Shown here piece by piece: positions 16,402-25,274 of a stretch of 64,000 nucleotides of DNA. The stretch covers positions 227,117-291,116 of the forward strand of contig NZ_AUCM01000003.1 of NCBI RefSeq assembly GCF_000429765.1, written 5' to 3'. The notes under the pieces were generated by a model. It ran no database searches and was not told the DNA's origin. It worked only from the letters and a program-made list of their open reading frames with translations. The position numbers were made by a program, and so were the translations under genes. How positions within the stretch are numbered: the stretch's first letter is position 1; each line of letters begins with the position of its first letter. Origin of the DNA: Gemmobacter nectariphilus DSM 15620 (GTDB lineage: Bacteria; Pseudomonadota; Alphaproteobacteria; Rhodobacterales; Rhodobacteraceae).

Positions 16402-18702
16402 CTAGTGCTCTGCCTCGCCCGCGTGATGCACGGTGAAGAAGAAATCCGGCGCAAGTGTGGGCGCCAGTGCCACCTTGTCGGGGATCACCTGGGGTCCGGC
16501 GTTGAACACTGCGGATCCGAAATGCGGGGTGCGGCGCGACAGGGTTTCCATGCGCGGTCCGGTCAGTTCGGCATAGAACGCCTGATAGTTCGGCGTTGCG
16601 CGCAGCTCGGCGATCTTGGCACGGTGGGCGGCGACACAGCCCTGGTGCGCGGCGCGGATCTCGGGGTCCGAGAGCAGCCGGTCGTATTCGGCCCGCAGCA
16701 TCGGGATGCGCGACTGGATCGAGGGTTCATGCACCACGTTGTGGTTCATGCGGAACCAGTAGTGCAGGCCCTGATCGCGGTCGACATGGTTCACCCGGCC
16801 GCGGTCGCGCTTGACCAGAAAGCTTTCGGCCGAGCGCACGGCATAATGGTTCAGCTGCACCCAGTCATAGCCATAGGTGTCGGTGGTGGATCGCCAGCCG
16901 TTGCGGAACATCTCCTTGGGCATCCGCTTGCCGGACCCGTTCAGCCAGAGCACCTGATCCCACAGATCGGGCTTGAGCCCCTTGGGGCGGTGAACGCCCA
17001 GCTTCTTGTAAAGGTCGATGTTGCGAAACAGTGTCTTGAAGCCCCAGGCCTGATGGGGCTTGCGCATCATCTCGGGGGCGGCCAGCGGGAACTGCTCCAG
17101 CAAGAAGCGGTCGCTGTAGTCGCGCACATCGGCATTGCCGAACAGCCGCCAGGTCAGGCTGATCATGTTGGCGCCGGGCAGGGCGGTCTCCATCGCGGCG
17201 TAAAGCGTTTCAAGCCGGCCGTCGCCCAGCTTGATGTCGATGAATTCATCGACATCCATGCAGATCGCCCAGTCGGCATTCTGGATCAGCGGCTCGGTCT
17301 CGGCTGCCTGCAACGCGGCGTGCTGGGGTTTGAGCGCATCGCCCGGGCGGTAGGGGTTTGTCCGGTGCTGAACCAGGCCCTTGTCTTGCAGCAGCATCAG
17401 GAAAGTGTCGGTGCCATCGGTGCAATCGTTGGTATAGATCAGGAAATCCTGCACCCCGATCGCCCGGTGATAGGCCAGCCATTCCAGGATGAAGGGCCCT
17501 TCGTTCTTCATCGTGGTGACAATGGCGGTGCGGTTGCGCCCCGGCACGGGCTGACGCCGCTCTGACGCGGGGGCGCGCACGGGCTTCCAGCCGAAAGCGT
17601 CGGTCGCCAGCGCGACCAGCGCGGGATCCTCGATCAGCGAGGTTTTCGGCGCCAGTTCCGACGAGGACCGCCCCGGCACCCGGATCGCCATGGCGCGCAG
17701 GAAGGGCACGACGACCCCCGGATCGGGCTTGGCATAAGAGACGCGGATGGTGCGCCATGTGTTGTCGATCCCCGCCTTGCGCGGCGCCACACCCCAGCGG
17801 GCAATGCCGCGGCGGGCATCGAACTGGCGGCAGATATGATCGCCAAAGCGGGCCGGCTGGTCGTTGCGCACCCGCCAGGGGTAGATGCGGTGCCCGGCCA
17901 TCAGGATGACGCCGTTCCTTGCGCTGTCGCACAGGTCAAAGGCGGTTGGCATGTCGGCTGGGCGCGGGGCAAGGATATCGCAGCAATCCAGCAGCAGCAC
18001 CGCCCGCGCATCGCCCAGCCAGCGCCATTTCAGCAGCTCCAGCACCAGCGCCTCGCCCAGTTGCGAGCGCCAGGGGTCGGGCGCGGGCTGGTCCATCCGG
18101 TCCTTGCCGGGGGCATCGGGGGCCAGGAACGGATGGGTTTCCGGGCCAAGGTCGGGTTTGCCAAGCGGCATGTCGGGTTCGACCAGCAAGGCAATGGGGG
18201 CGATCCCGGCCGCGCCCAATGCGGCCTGCAAGCCTTTGGCAAAGGCGGCATGGCCGGTCTCAAGCGGCGCGCGGTTGACGATCAGCGCGGCATCTGCGCC
18301 GTGGTGGCGCGTGTGATAGGCCAGCCAGTCGGCCACCACCTCGGGCGGCTCGTCCAGACGGAAGGCCAGCAGCACGTTGCGCCCGGCCAGCAGAGTCCGT
18401 TCCTGCGGGTCGGGGCGGATTTCGGCCGCCGTGCCATCGGCCAGCGCCAGCCGCACCGGGCCGGTTGCGCGGGCGTCATACAGCACCCCGCCCGAGACCT
18501 CGCGGATTTCCAGCGCCTCGGCATGGCCCTCGCCGGGCAAGGGGGCAAATTCGTCACGCGCGGTTCCGCTGGCAAAGAAGGCCCGCACCCGTCCCGGATC
18601 GTCGCTTTCGGCCACCGCACCCAGCAGCGCCAGCCGCCCGCCCGCCAGCCGCGCGCTCAGCGGCCGCCGCAGCACCTGTGCCCTGTCATCCGTCCTGCCC
18701 AT
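16402..18702 (-). CDS. Large glycosyltransferase family 2 protein (two-domain)
   Basis: 766 residues. The C-terminal half from about residue 389 is a GT2_4-type glycosyltransferase: NRTAIVTTMKNEGPFILEWLAYHRAIGV, NDCTDGTD, and the metal-binding ICMDVDEFIDI near residue 482. The N-terminal half has a weaker related pattern (LLAFRLDEPPEVVADWLAYHTRHHGADAALIVNR, then LLLDCCDIL), suggesting an ancient duplication. No membrane segments are seen. The donor and acceptor are unknown, and its neighbours suggest surface polysaccharide or protein glycosylation. ATG 18702 has GGAGG five bases upstream. It is divergent from two further modification genes. Confidence 0.85.
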   Translation of the reverse strand: MGRTDDRAQVLRRPLSARLAGGRLALLGAVAESDDPGRVRAFFASGTARDEFAPLPGEGHAEALEIREVSGGVLYDARATGPVRLALADGTAAEIRPDPQERTLLAGRNVLLAFRLDEPPEVVADWLAYHTRHHGADAALIVNRAPLETGHAAFAKGLQAALGAAGIAPIALLVEPDMPLGKPDLGPETHPFLAPDAPGKDRMDQPAPDPWRSQLGEALVLELLKWRWLGDARAVLLLDCCDILAPRPADMPTAFDLCDSARNGVILMAGHRIYPWRVRNDQPARFGDHICRQFDARRGIARWGVAPRKAGIDNTWRTIRVSYAKPDPGVVVPFLRAMAIRVPGRSSSELAPKTSLIEDPALVALATDAFGWKPVRAPASERRQPVPGRNRTAIVTTMKNEGPFILEWLAYHRAIGVQDFLIYTNDCTDGTDTFLMLLQDKGLVQHRTNPYRPGDALKPQHAALQAAETEPLIQNADWAICMDVDEFIDIKLGDGRLETLYAAMETALPGANMISLTWRLFGNADVRDYSDRFLLEQFPLAAPEMMRKPHQAWGFKTLFRNIDLYKKLGVHRPKGLKPDLWDQVLWLNGSGKRMPKEMFRNGWRSTTDTYGYDWVQLNHYAVRSAESFLVKRDRGRVNHVDRDQGLHYWFRMNHNVVHEPSIQSRIPMLRAEYDRLLSDPEIRAAHQGCVAAHRAKIAELRATPNYQAFYAELTGPRMETLSRRTPHFGSAVFNAGPQVIPDKVALAPTLAPDFFFTVHHAGEAEH

Positions 18703-18865
18703 TGCCGCCTCCGTCTGCGCCGTCTTGCGCGGCCCCGCACCGGGCATAGCATGGCCGAGGCGCCTGGCAAAATGCTTGTGCGCCAAGCCTGTGCCCCAAT
18801 TCGGTCAGATTGTTTCCCCAGCGCACCCCCTATAGTCTTCAGCGTCGTCAAGGTGAGGGAATGTG

Positions 18866-19738
18866 ATGGGCAAGGCATATCGGATCGGCGCGCTGTGGAT
18901 CGGCGGCAGCCTGAGCTATCTGGAACAGCTGTGCCTGAAGTCCTTTGTCGATGCCGGCCAGCCCGTCGTTCTCTATACCTATGAAGGCGTGACCAACGCG
19001 CCCAAGGGCGTGGAACTGGCCGATGCGAACGACATCCTGCCGCAGACCGGTTTTCTGCGCCATGCCCGCACCGGCAGCCCGGCGCTGCATTCCGATGTGT
19101 TCCGCTATCACATGCTGGCCAGGCACGATGACATGATCTGGGCCGATACCGATGCCTATTGCGTCAAGCCGTTCACGACGGACACGGGGCATTTCTACGC
19201 CTGGGAATCCAGGCACGGGCTGAATGGCGGCGTTCTGGGTCTGCCCCAGGACAGCGAGACATTGGCGGCGTTGCTGGCGTTCACCAGCGACGAATTCGCC
19301 ATTCCCGACTGGTTCGACGAGGCCGAAAAGGCCCGGCTTCAGGCGCTGAAGGATGCCGGCACCCCGGTTCATGCGGCCGAGATGCCCTGGGGGGTCTGGG
19401 GGCCGGCCGCGCTGACGCATTATCTGAAAAAGACCGGCGAGGTGAAATTCGCCTTGCCGCGGGTCGCGCTCTATCCGTTCCACTACAAGGACCGGCGCAT
19501 GATGCTGCGGCCCGGCGTCGACATGGCGGATTATGTGACGGACGAGACCTTCTCGATCCACTTCTATGGCCGGAGGATGCGGGCGCGCATCCTGTCGACC
19601 GAGGCCTCGGGCATTCCGCGCCCGCGATCCGTCATTGGCAAGCTGCTGAAAAAGCACGGGATCGACCCGACACTTGCCCCGCTGAAGCGCCCCGTGCTGC
19701 CCGATCCCGACAGGGTCGAGGAAGGCGAGGCGGTGTGA
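18866..19738 (+). CDS. Glycosyltransferase (GT32/capsule type)
   Basis: 290 residues. The fold signature is GALWIGGSLSYLEQLCLKSFVDAGQPVVLYTYE at the N-terminus and the DXD-type metal site IWADTDAYCVKPF at about residues 91-103, with HSDVFRYHMLARH before it, as in GT32-like alpha-glycosyltransferases of capsule and O-antigen loci. SIHFYGRRMR near residue 232 is typical of the C-terminal part. ATG 18866 is chosen over the GTG one codon earlier. GTGAGGGA lies upstream. Its stop codon overlaps the next start (TGATG), so the two are translationally coupled. Acceptor unknown. Confidence 0.82.
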   Translation: MGKAYRIGALWIGGSLSYLEQLCLKSFVDAGQPVVLYTYEGVTNAPKGVELADANDILPQTGFLRHARTGSPALHSDVFRYHMLARHDDMIWADTDAYCVKPFTTDTGHFYAWESRHGLNGGVLGLPQDSETLAALLAFTSDEFAIPDWFDEAEKARLQALKDAGTPVHAAEMPWGVWGPAALTHYLKKTGEVKFALPRVALYPFHYKDRRMMLRPGVDMADYVTDETFSIHFYGRRMRARILSTEASGIPRPRSVIGKLLKKHGIDPTLAPLKRPVLPDPDRVEEGEAV

Positions 19739-21093
19739 TGGCGCCGGCCGACCTGCTGGACGCCCTTGGCCGGTCCGAGGTGGCAAGTTTCGCCGATCTG
19801 GGCGGCGGGGCGCGCGATCTGGCGCTGGCAGCGCATGGCCGCTGGGACTGCGAGATCGTGCTGGTCGATCTGGACCGCAAGGGGCAGTTCCCGCAGATCG
19901 AAAGCGACTGGGTGGCCGGCTATCGCGACGGGCTGATCGCGCAAGGCCTCGATCCGGCGTGCATCCGCGTGGTGTGCTCGGACAAGGGGCTGAAGCCCTG
20001 GGACGTGATCGCGAACCTCAACGGCTTTGGCGATCGCTGGAAGATCAAGCATATGGCCCCGGTGCTGGAACGTTGCCTGCATTCCGACAGCCGGATGCTG
20101 ATCGACATCCGCAAGGGCTCGGGGGCGTTTCCCTTCCTCAAGGATTACGGCAGCACCGTCATTTTGGCCGAAGAGCAGGGCGGCGATCTGCGCCGGGTGC
20201 TGTTCATCCCGAACCCGCCTGCGCCGGTGCATGACCCGGAATGGACGAAGATCGCCATGCAACTGGCTGGCAAGGAAGGGTTCTTCCGCGAAAAGGCAGG
20301 CCATTCCTTTCTCTATGTCCCGCGATCATCCGATGTGCTGGTGGTGACCTTCGACAACCTGGACATCGCCATGAACAAGCGGGCGGAACGCCGGCCCTGG
20401 GGGTTCGAGTTCATCGAGAAACAGGGCTGGTCCATGCTGGGCGCCATGGCAGGCGGCTGGACCTGGTATCGCGAACCCTGGGTCTGGGCCGAATTCGACC
20501 GCCTGCGCGACGAGGGGTTCTTTGCCCGGTTCCGCCGCGTGGTGTTCTATGGTGCCTCGATGGGCGGCTATGCGGCGGCGGCGTTCTCGGGCGCCTGTCC
20601 GGGGGCGGATGTGGTGGCGATCTCGCCACAATCGACGCTGGATCGCGGGCTGGTGCCGTGGGAAACCCGCTACAAGACCGCCTGGGACCGTGACTTTTCC
20701 GGCCCCTATGGCGATGCGGCGCAGGTCTCGGGCGCGGCGCGGCGCGTGACGATCCTTTATGATCCCTACGAGCCGCTGGACGCAGGCCATGTCGCCCGCT
20801 TTGCCAACCCCAATGTGCTGAAACTGCGCGCACCCCTGATGGGGCACCGGCTGGGATCCTCGCTGCACCAGATGGGCATCCTGACGCCGATCATCCTTGG
20901 CGCACTGGATGGCACGCTGACCGCCGAGGATTTCTATGCCCGCCTGCGGGCGCGGCGTGACTTTCCGCGCTATCAGCGCGAGCTGTTCGAACGCGCGGCC
21001 CGCAAACACCCCGAACTTGCCCGCCGCCTGGGCCGCTGGGTGCTGGCACGGGGTGAAAACCGGGCGATCCGGCAGGGAATGGCGGCGCTGTAG
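19738..21093 (+). CDS. Fusion protein: methyltransferase-like N-terminus plus alpha/beta-hydrolase-like C-terminus
   Basis: 451 residues. Residues about 15-170 look like a class I SAM-methyltransferase fold (FADLGGGARDLALAAHG; CEIVLVDLDRKGQFP; SRMLIDIRKGSGAF) though the nucleotide-binding glycine motif is not fully canonical. Residues about 195-400 carry a serine-hydrolase nucleophile elbow, VVFYGASMGGYAAAAFSGA (GASMG around residue 272), with a possible acid (YDPYEPLDAGH) and late His (MGHRLGSSLHQMG). Related proteins are sometimes mislabelled as PAPS reductase. It overlaps the preceding glycosyltransferase by 1 base. A role in modifying or trimming a glycan is inferred only from this coupling. 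Confidence 0.68.
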   Translation: MAPADLLDALGRSEVASFADLGGGARDLALAAHGRWDCEIVLVDLDRKGQFPQIESDWVAGYRDGLIAQGLDPACIRVVCSDKGLKPWDVIANLNGFGDRWKIKHMAPVLERCLHSDSRMLIDIRKGSGAFPFLKDYGSTVILAEEQGGDLRRVLFIPNPPAPVHDPEWTKIAMQLAGKEGFFREKAGHSFLYVPRSSDVLVVTFDNLDIAMNKRAERRPWGFEFIEKQGWSMLGAMAGGWTWYREPWVWAEFDRLRDEGFFARFRRVVFYGASMGGYAAAAFSGACPGADVVAISPQSTLDRGLVPWETRYKTAWDRDFSGPYGDAAQVSGAARRVTILYDPYEPLDAGHVARFANPNVLKLRAPLMGHRLGSSLHQMGILTPIILGALDGTLTAEDFYARLRARRDFPRYQRELFERAARKHPELARRLGRWVLARGENRAIRQGMAAL

Positions 21094-21145
21094 GACGGGC
21101 CGATACCTCGCCGCGATCCGCGTCAGCCTTTGTGGCAGATGCCGC

Positions 21146-21218
21146 AAAGGGGGCCTTCTGCCCCCTCTTGGCCTCTCGGCCAATTCACCCCCGAGGATAT
21201 CTGGATCAAGGCGAAAAG
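21146..21218 (+). repeat. Dispersed intergenic hairpin element, copy 6
   Basis: AAAGGGGGCCTTCTGCCCCCT hairpin, GGCCTCTCGGCC hairpin, AATTCACCCCCGAGGATAT, GGATCAAGGCGAAAAG tail. It follows the glycosyltransferase operon. Its first hairpin and C-run are the same as in copy 5, while its second stem is different but still pairs. Confidence 0.78.
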
Positions 21219-21323
21219 CAGGAAAGCGGCCGCGCGCTGCATCGGGGCGCTGTCCGCCCGCCGGGGCAGACCGCCCGTCTGCTTGTGGAATGTGCCCGCT
21301 CCCACGCTCCTTCGCCTGGCAGC

Positions 21324-21390
21324 CTTGCCTTTTTGAAAATACCCTGCGGGGTGGTCCAGAGGGGTGCAAAACCCCTCCGGGGTCGGGGCC
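21324..21390 (-). repeat. Dispersed intergenic hairpin element, copy 7 (minus orientation)
   Basis: On the minus strand: GGAGGGGTTTTGCACCCCTC hairpin, CCGCAGGGTATTTT, AAAAAGGCAAGG. It is nearly the same over its ~68 bp as copy 12 after uvrA, 40 kb away. It lies beyond the proV stop and may end the proXWV transcript. Together with copy 6 it fills most of the 21094-21475 gap. Confidence 0.78.
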
Positions 21391-21475
21391 GGACGGATCG
21401 GCTGCCAGATGCGGACCGGACGCCGAATGCAAGGGGGCCGACCCCGAATGGGCCGGCCCCGCTCTTGCGTGCCGC

Positions 21476-22561
21476 TCAGGCCGCCTTTTTCGGGCTGGCC
21501 AGCATGGATCGCATGATGTCTTCCAGTCCCACGATGCCGCGCGGCTGGCCCTGGCGTGACAGCACCGTCACCAGATCGCCCGGCGCGTCGATCAGGCGTT
21601 GCGCGGCCTCTTCCAGCGTGGTGTTGCCGGGCAGATGCAGCGCGGGCCAGTCCATCGCATCGGCCTTGCGCCGCAGGATGGACCGCAGGCGCACCACGCG
21701 GCCGCGGTTCACTTCCTTGACGAAGGCGCGGACGTAATCGTTCTGCGGGTTCAGCACGATCTCCTCGCCCGTGCCCTGCTGCGAGATCTCGCCCGCGCGC
21801 AGGATGACGATCTTGTCGCCCAGCCGCAACGCCTCGTCCAGATCGTGGGTGATGAAGACGATGGTCTTGCCCAGCTCCTTTTGCAGATCCAGCAGCACTG
21901 TCTGCATGTCCACCCGGATCAGCGGATCCAGCGCCGAAAACGCCTCGTCCATCAGCAGGATCGGCGCATCGTTGGTCAGCGCCCGCGCAAGGCCGACGCG
22001 CTGCTGCATCCCGCCCGAAAGCTGGCTGGGATAGCGGTCCTCATAGCCCTTCAGGCCGACCCGCTCGATCCAGTGCCGCGCGCGTCTTGTGCTGTCCTCG
22101 CGCGGGATGCCTTGAATATCAAGGCCATAGACCGCGTTTTCCATCACCGTCCGGTGCGGCAGCAGGGCGAATTTCTGGAACACCATCGCCGTCTTGTGGC
22201 GGCGAAAGGCGCGCAATTCCTCGGGCGACATCTTCACGACGTCCTGTCCGTCGATCAGCACCTCCCCGGCGGTGGGCATGATCAGGCCGTTGATGTGGCG
22301 CAAAAGGGTCGACTTGCCCGACCCCGACAGCCCCATGATCACCGAGATCTTGCCGGCCGGCAGATCGGTGGAAATATCGCTCAGGCCCAGGGTATGCCCG
22401 TGTTTGCGGTTCAGGTCCGCCTTGGTCATGCCGGCCTTGACGGCCTCGACATGTTTCGCAGCATCGGGGCCGAAGATCTTGTAAAGATTGCGGATCTGGA
22501 TGCCGGGGACGGTATCGTCATCATCCGCCGGCGGCAGATCGGTCTGGATCTGATCACTCAT
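21476..22561 (-). CDS. proV: Glycine betaine/proline ABC transporter ATP-binding protein
   Basis: 361 residues. Quaternary-amine-uptake ATPase: N-terminal NLYKIFGPD, Walker [11 protein letters not shown]-loop MVFQKFALLPH, signature LSGGMQQRVGLARAL, Walker B ILLMDEAFSALDP and H-loop FITHDLDEA. The C-terminal ~100 residues form a CBS-like regulatory region (LILR...LEEAAQRLIDAPGDLVTVLSRQGQPRGIVGLEDIMRSML). The start overlaps the proW stop by 8 bases (ATGAGTGA), so translation is coupled. It powers osmoprotectant import with ProW and ProX, and is the last gene of proXWV. Confidence 0.94.
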   Translation of the reverse strand: MSDQIQTDLPPADDDDTVPGIQIRNLYKIFGPDAAKHVEAVKAGMTKADLNRKHGHTLGLSDISTDLPAGKISVIMGLSGSGKSTLLRHINGLIMPTAGEVLIDGQDVVKMSPEELRAFRRHKTAMVFQKFALLPHRTVMENAVYGLDIQGIPREDSTRRARHWIERVGLKGYEDRYPSQLSGGMQQRVGLARALTNDAPILLMDEAFSALDPLIRVDMQTVLLDLQKELGKTIVFITHDLDEALRLGDKIVILRAGEISQQGTGEEIVLNPQNDYVRAFVKEVNRGRVVRLRSILRRKADAMDWPALHLPGNTTLEEAAQRLIDAPGDLVTVLSRQGQPRGIVGLEDIMRSMLASPKKAA

Positions 22562-23465
22562 CGGTGGCCCCCGCATGTCGTTGCAGCCGCTTGCCATAGG
22601 CTTGCGAGGCGCGGTCGAAGGCGATGGCGATCGCCACCAGCGCAAAGCCGTTCAGGAAGCCCATGGTGAAGAACTGGTTGTTGATGGCCTGAAGCACGTT
22701 CTTGCCAAGGCCGCCCACGCCCACCATCGAGGCGACGACCACCATGGACAGCGACATCATGATCGTCTGGTTCACCCCGGTCATCAGTGTCGGCAGCGAC
22801 AGCGGCAGCTGCACGTTCCACAGTTTCTGCCGGTTCGACGAGCCAAAGGCATCGGCGGCCTCGATCACCTCGCGATCGACGAGGCGGATGCCAAGGTTGG
22901 TCAGCCGGATCATCGGGGGCGTGGCATAGATCACCACGGCGATCATGCCGGGCACCTTGCCGATGCCGAAGATCACGACAACCGGGATCAGATAGACAAA
23001 GCTGGGCAGCGTCTGCATCACGTCCAGGATCGGGGTGATGATGCCCTGCGCGCGGTCGGACCGGGCTGCCAGAATGCCGATGGGCAGCCCGATGATCACC
23101 GCGACGAGGGTGCAGACCGTCACCATCGACAGGGTGATCATCGTGTCCTGCCACAGGCCGAACCAGCCGATGGCCAGCAGCGCCGCAGCCGTGCCAAGCG
23201 CGATGCGCCAGGACCGGCTGGCAGCATAGGCCACCGCGATCAGCACGGCAAAGACGACGATCCACGGGGTGTTGACGAACAGGCTTTCCAGCCCGTTCAG
23301 GAATTTCTGCAAGGGTGCGGTAGCCGCGTCGATGACGGGCGAGGCCTCGCGCACGATGTCGCGAAAGCCGGTGTCGATGCTGCGTCGCATCTGGCGCAGG
23401 GCGCTGCCGCTAAGTTCGGGTGCATCGCACAAAAGCGCGGGTAGCCCCCAACAGGAAGATGCCAT
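22554..23465 (-). CDS. proW: Glycine betaine/proline ABC transporter permease
   Basis: 303 residues. Inner-membrane permease with about six or seven helices and the binding-protein-dependent transport signature EAADAFGSSNRQKLWNVQLPLSLPTLMTGVNQTIMMSLSM near residues 200-240, followed by VGVGGLG. The N-terminal ~60 residues are periplasmic or cytoplasmic and less conserved. The start is ATG 23465 with AAGGGA upstream. A TTG two codons earlier is less likely. It is separated from proX by 75 bp containing a terminator-like hairpin and overlaps proV. Confidence 0.94.
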   Translation of the reverse strand: MASSCWGLPALLCDAPELSGSALRQMRRSIDTGFRDIVREASPVIDAATAPLQKFLNGLESLFVNTPWIVVFAVLIAVAYAASRSWRIALGTAAALLAIGWFGLWQDTMITLSMVTVCTLVAVIIGLPIGILAARSDRAQGIITPILDVMQTLPSFVYLIPVVVIFGIGKVPGMIAVVIYATPPMIRLTNLGIRLVDREVIEAADAFGSSNRQKLWNVQLPLSLPTLMTGVNQTIMMSLSMVVVASMVGVGGLGKNVLQAINNQFFTMGFLNGFALVAIAIAFDRASQAYGKRLQRHAGATDE

Positions 23466-23489
23466 GGGCAATCCCTTCTGTATCGGGTG

Positions 23490-23519
23490 AAAAAGGAAAA
23501 CCGCCCGGCGATGCCGGGC
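23490..23519 (-). terminator. Intra-operon terminator/attenuator between proX and proW
   Basis: On the minus strand a perfect 7-bp stem GCCCGGC-ATC-GCCGGGC (23503-23519) is followed by GGTTTTCCTTTTT, i.e. a Rho-independent terminator with a U-rich tail. Because proW and proV depend on the same promoter, it is likely partial, giving more binding protein than membrane complex. Confidence 0.7.
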
Positions 23520-23540
23520 AGTTCAGGCCGGATCAGCGGA

Positions 23541-24542
23541 TCAGAGCGCGCCTTGCACCTTGGCGGCCGCGGCATCGTCCAGCCAGGCCTTCCAGATCTC
23601 GGGATAGGTTTCAAAGAAATACCAGGCGGCGTCTTCGTTGGTGCCCTGGTTCGCGTCCATCCAGGCCAGGATCGCGTTCACCACATCGTTCGACCAGGCG
23701 CGCTTGCCCAGATAGTCCATGACCACGGCATTGTTTTCGGCCACGTTCCTGGTCACGACGGTAAAGACCTCGGCCACCGGATATTCGGTCACCTTGGGGT
23801 CTTCGCAGTCGGGCACTGCCGTGCAGCGGTTGAATTCGGCCATGTCCAGCTCGGTGCCGAAGGGCAGCTTGACCATGTCATATTTGCCCAGGATCGCGGT
23901 GGGTGCCCAGTAATAGCCCAGCCAGCCCTGCTTGCGCTCATAGGCATTGGCGATCGAGCCATCGAGCCCCGCCGCCGAGCCGCTGTCGACCAGGTCAAAG
24001 CCCTTGTCAGCCGCACCGACCGCGTTGAAGAGGTTCGCCGTGGTGATCTGGCAGTTCCAGCCGGCCGGGCAGTTCATCACGCCGCCGCGGTCGGGGTGTT
24101 CGGGGGCAGGGAACAGGTCGGGACGGGCCAGCGCATCCGGCACGGTCTTGATGTCGGGGTGCGCGTCGGCGATGTATCTGGGGATCCACCAGCCCTCGAC
24201 CCCGCCATCGGTCAGGATGCGTGCGGCTTCGATCAGCCGGCCTTCCGCGACGGCGGCGTTCAGCGGATCCTTGACCGCGTTGATCCACAGCTCGGGGGCG
24301 ATGTCCGGCTCGCCCTTTTCGTTCATCGAGGTGAAGGTCGGCATCGTGTCGCCCGTGACCAGATCGACGGTGCAGCCATAGGCTTCTTCCAGGATGATCT
24401 TGTCGACCCAGGCGGCAACCCCGGCCGAGGCCCAGTTCATCTCGGCAATCGAGACGCGGCCGCAGCTATCCTGAGCCATGGCAGCCCCAGCCATCAGGCC
24501 CGAGCAAAGGGCGATGGCCGAAGCATGAAACAGTTTCGTCAT
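23541..24542 (-). CDS. proX: Glycine betaine/proline ABC transporter substrate-binding protein
   Basis: 333 residues with a Sec signal peptide (KLFHASAIALCSGLMAGAAMA, cleavage after AMA around residue 22). The mature part (CGRVSIAEMNWASAGVAAWVDKIILEEAYGCTVDLVTGDTMPTFTSM) is a type II periplasmic binding protein of the OpuAC family for glycine betaine, proline or choline. Aromatic residues such as the GWWIPRY and WLGYYW segments fit a quaternary-ammonium cage. ATG 24542 follows AAGGAC. It is first in proXWV. The promoter candidate at 24760-24788 would leave a ~210-nt leader. Confidence 0.92.
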   Translation of the reverse strand: MTKLFHASAIALCSGLMAGAAMAQDSCGRVSIAEMNWASAGVAAWVDKIILEEAYGCTVDLVTGDTMPTFTSMNEKGEPDIAPELWINAVKDPLNAAVAEGRLIEAARILTDGGVEGWWIPRYIADAHPDIKTVPDALARPDLFPAPEHPDRGGVMNCPAGWNCQITTANLFNAVGAADKGFDLVDSGSAAGLDGSIANAYERKQGWLGYYWAPTAILGKYDMVKLPFGTELDMAEFNRCTAVPDCEDPKVTEYPVAEVFTVVTRNVAENNAVVMDYLGKRAWSNDVVNAILAWMDANQGTNEDAAWYFFETYPEIWKAWLDDAAAAKVQGAL

Positions 24543-24759
24543 GACGGACTGTCCTTGTCTTTGTGCAGCGCAAGTCAAGACCCGCCGCGGCGCTGCCCCG
24601 CGACGACCCGCTGGATTATTGTGACTTCCATCGCGTGCCGCCGAAGGCGACAGGAAGCCGAAGCGCAATGCGCAAGCGCATCACAAACGTGCTCCACCAT
24701 GCCGGCCACAGGGGCCTCGGGCGGCACAAAACGCGCATCACTGGGCGCGTATGCGTCTA

Positions 24760-24788
24760 CATATAGTTCAAGGGTCATGAAATATCAA
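24760..24788 (-). promoter_or_regulatory. Candidate sigma70-type promoter of proXWV
   Basis: Minus-strand -35 TTGATA (24783-24788), 17-nt spacer, -10 TATATG (24760-24765). A small dyad TTCAG-TTTT-CTGAA at 24798-24811 lies just upstream and might bind a regulator. The region 24543-24759 would be a leader. It contains short GC hairpins but nothing I recognise. Confidence 0.5.
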
Positions 24789-24982
24789 ACCCTTGTGTTC
24801 AGTTTTCTGAATTCTGTGCGTTTTTGTTTAGAATGGGGGGCTTGGGTCGGGTGCGGCTTGCAACCCTGGCGGGCAGAAACTTGCCGAAGCGGGGCGATGG
24901 CGCCGGCGGCCTTGTGCCGAGCGCGCCGCCCAAGGTCAGGCAAGTGCTTGGACCCTTTGCCGCGCTGCGCCATCTTGCGCGC

Positions 24983-25270
24983 ATGACCATTCCCGCCCCG
25001 GACCCCGCCAGCCCCGCTCTGCCGTTCCTGACGCTTGATGATGCGCTTGTCCTGCGCAAGGGGGTGCGCGGCGTGGCCGCCGTCACCGTTCGGATGATCG
25101 GCACCCATCCGACGGCCGATGCCGAGATCCTGGCATTCCTGGAAGCCGAGGGGCTGGAAACCTCGCTTCAGCGGATCGAGCTGATGGAACCCGCGCCCCT
25201 GCGCCGGCTGGTGTTCCGCTATAGCGGAAACCGCGCAGAACTGACGGTCGCGCCGCAGGCGCCAGCATAA
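24983..25270 (+). CDS. Small hypothetical protein upstream of ssrA
   Basis: 95 residues: TIPAPDPASPALPFLTLDDALVLRKGVRG, then a mixed alpha/beta stretch ending LRRLVFRYSGNRAELTVAPQAPA. Codon use (strong G/C in third position) looks genuine. No family is recognised, and there is no signal peptide or membrane helix. No ribosome-binding site is visible before ATG 24983. The frame is open upstream to 24824, so the start is uncertain. It converges on the tmRNA gene. Confidence 0.5.
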   Translation: MTIPAPDPASPALPFLTLDDALVLRKGVRGVAAVTVRMIGTHPTADAEILAFLEAEGLETSLQRIELMEPAPLRRLVFRYSGNRAELTVAPQAPA

Positions 25271-25274
25271 GGGG

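Noticed and set aside
24575-24778. A 67-residue minus-strand frame in the proX leader
   Set aside because: It starts inside the promoter candidate, has no ribosome site and no similarity that I recognise.
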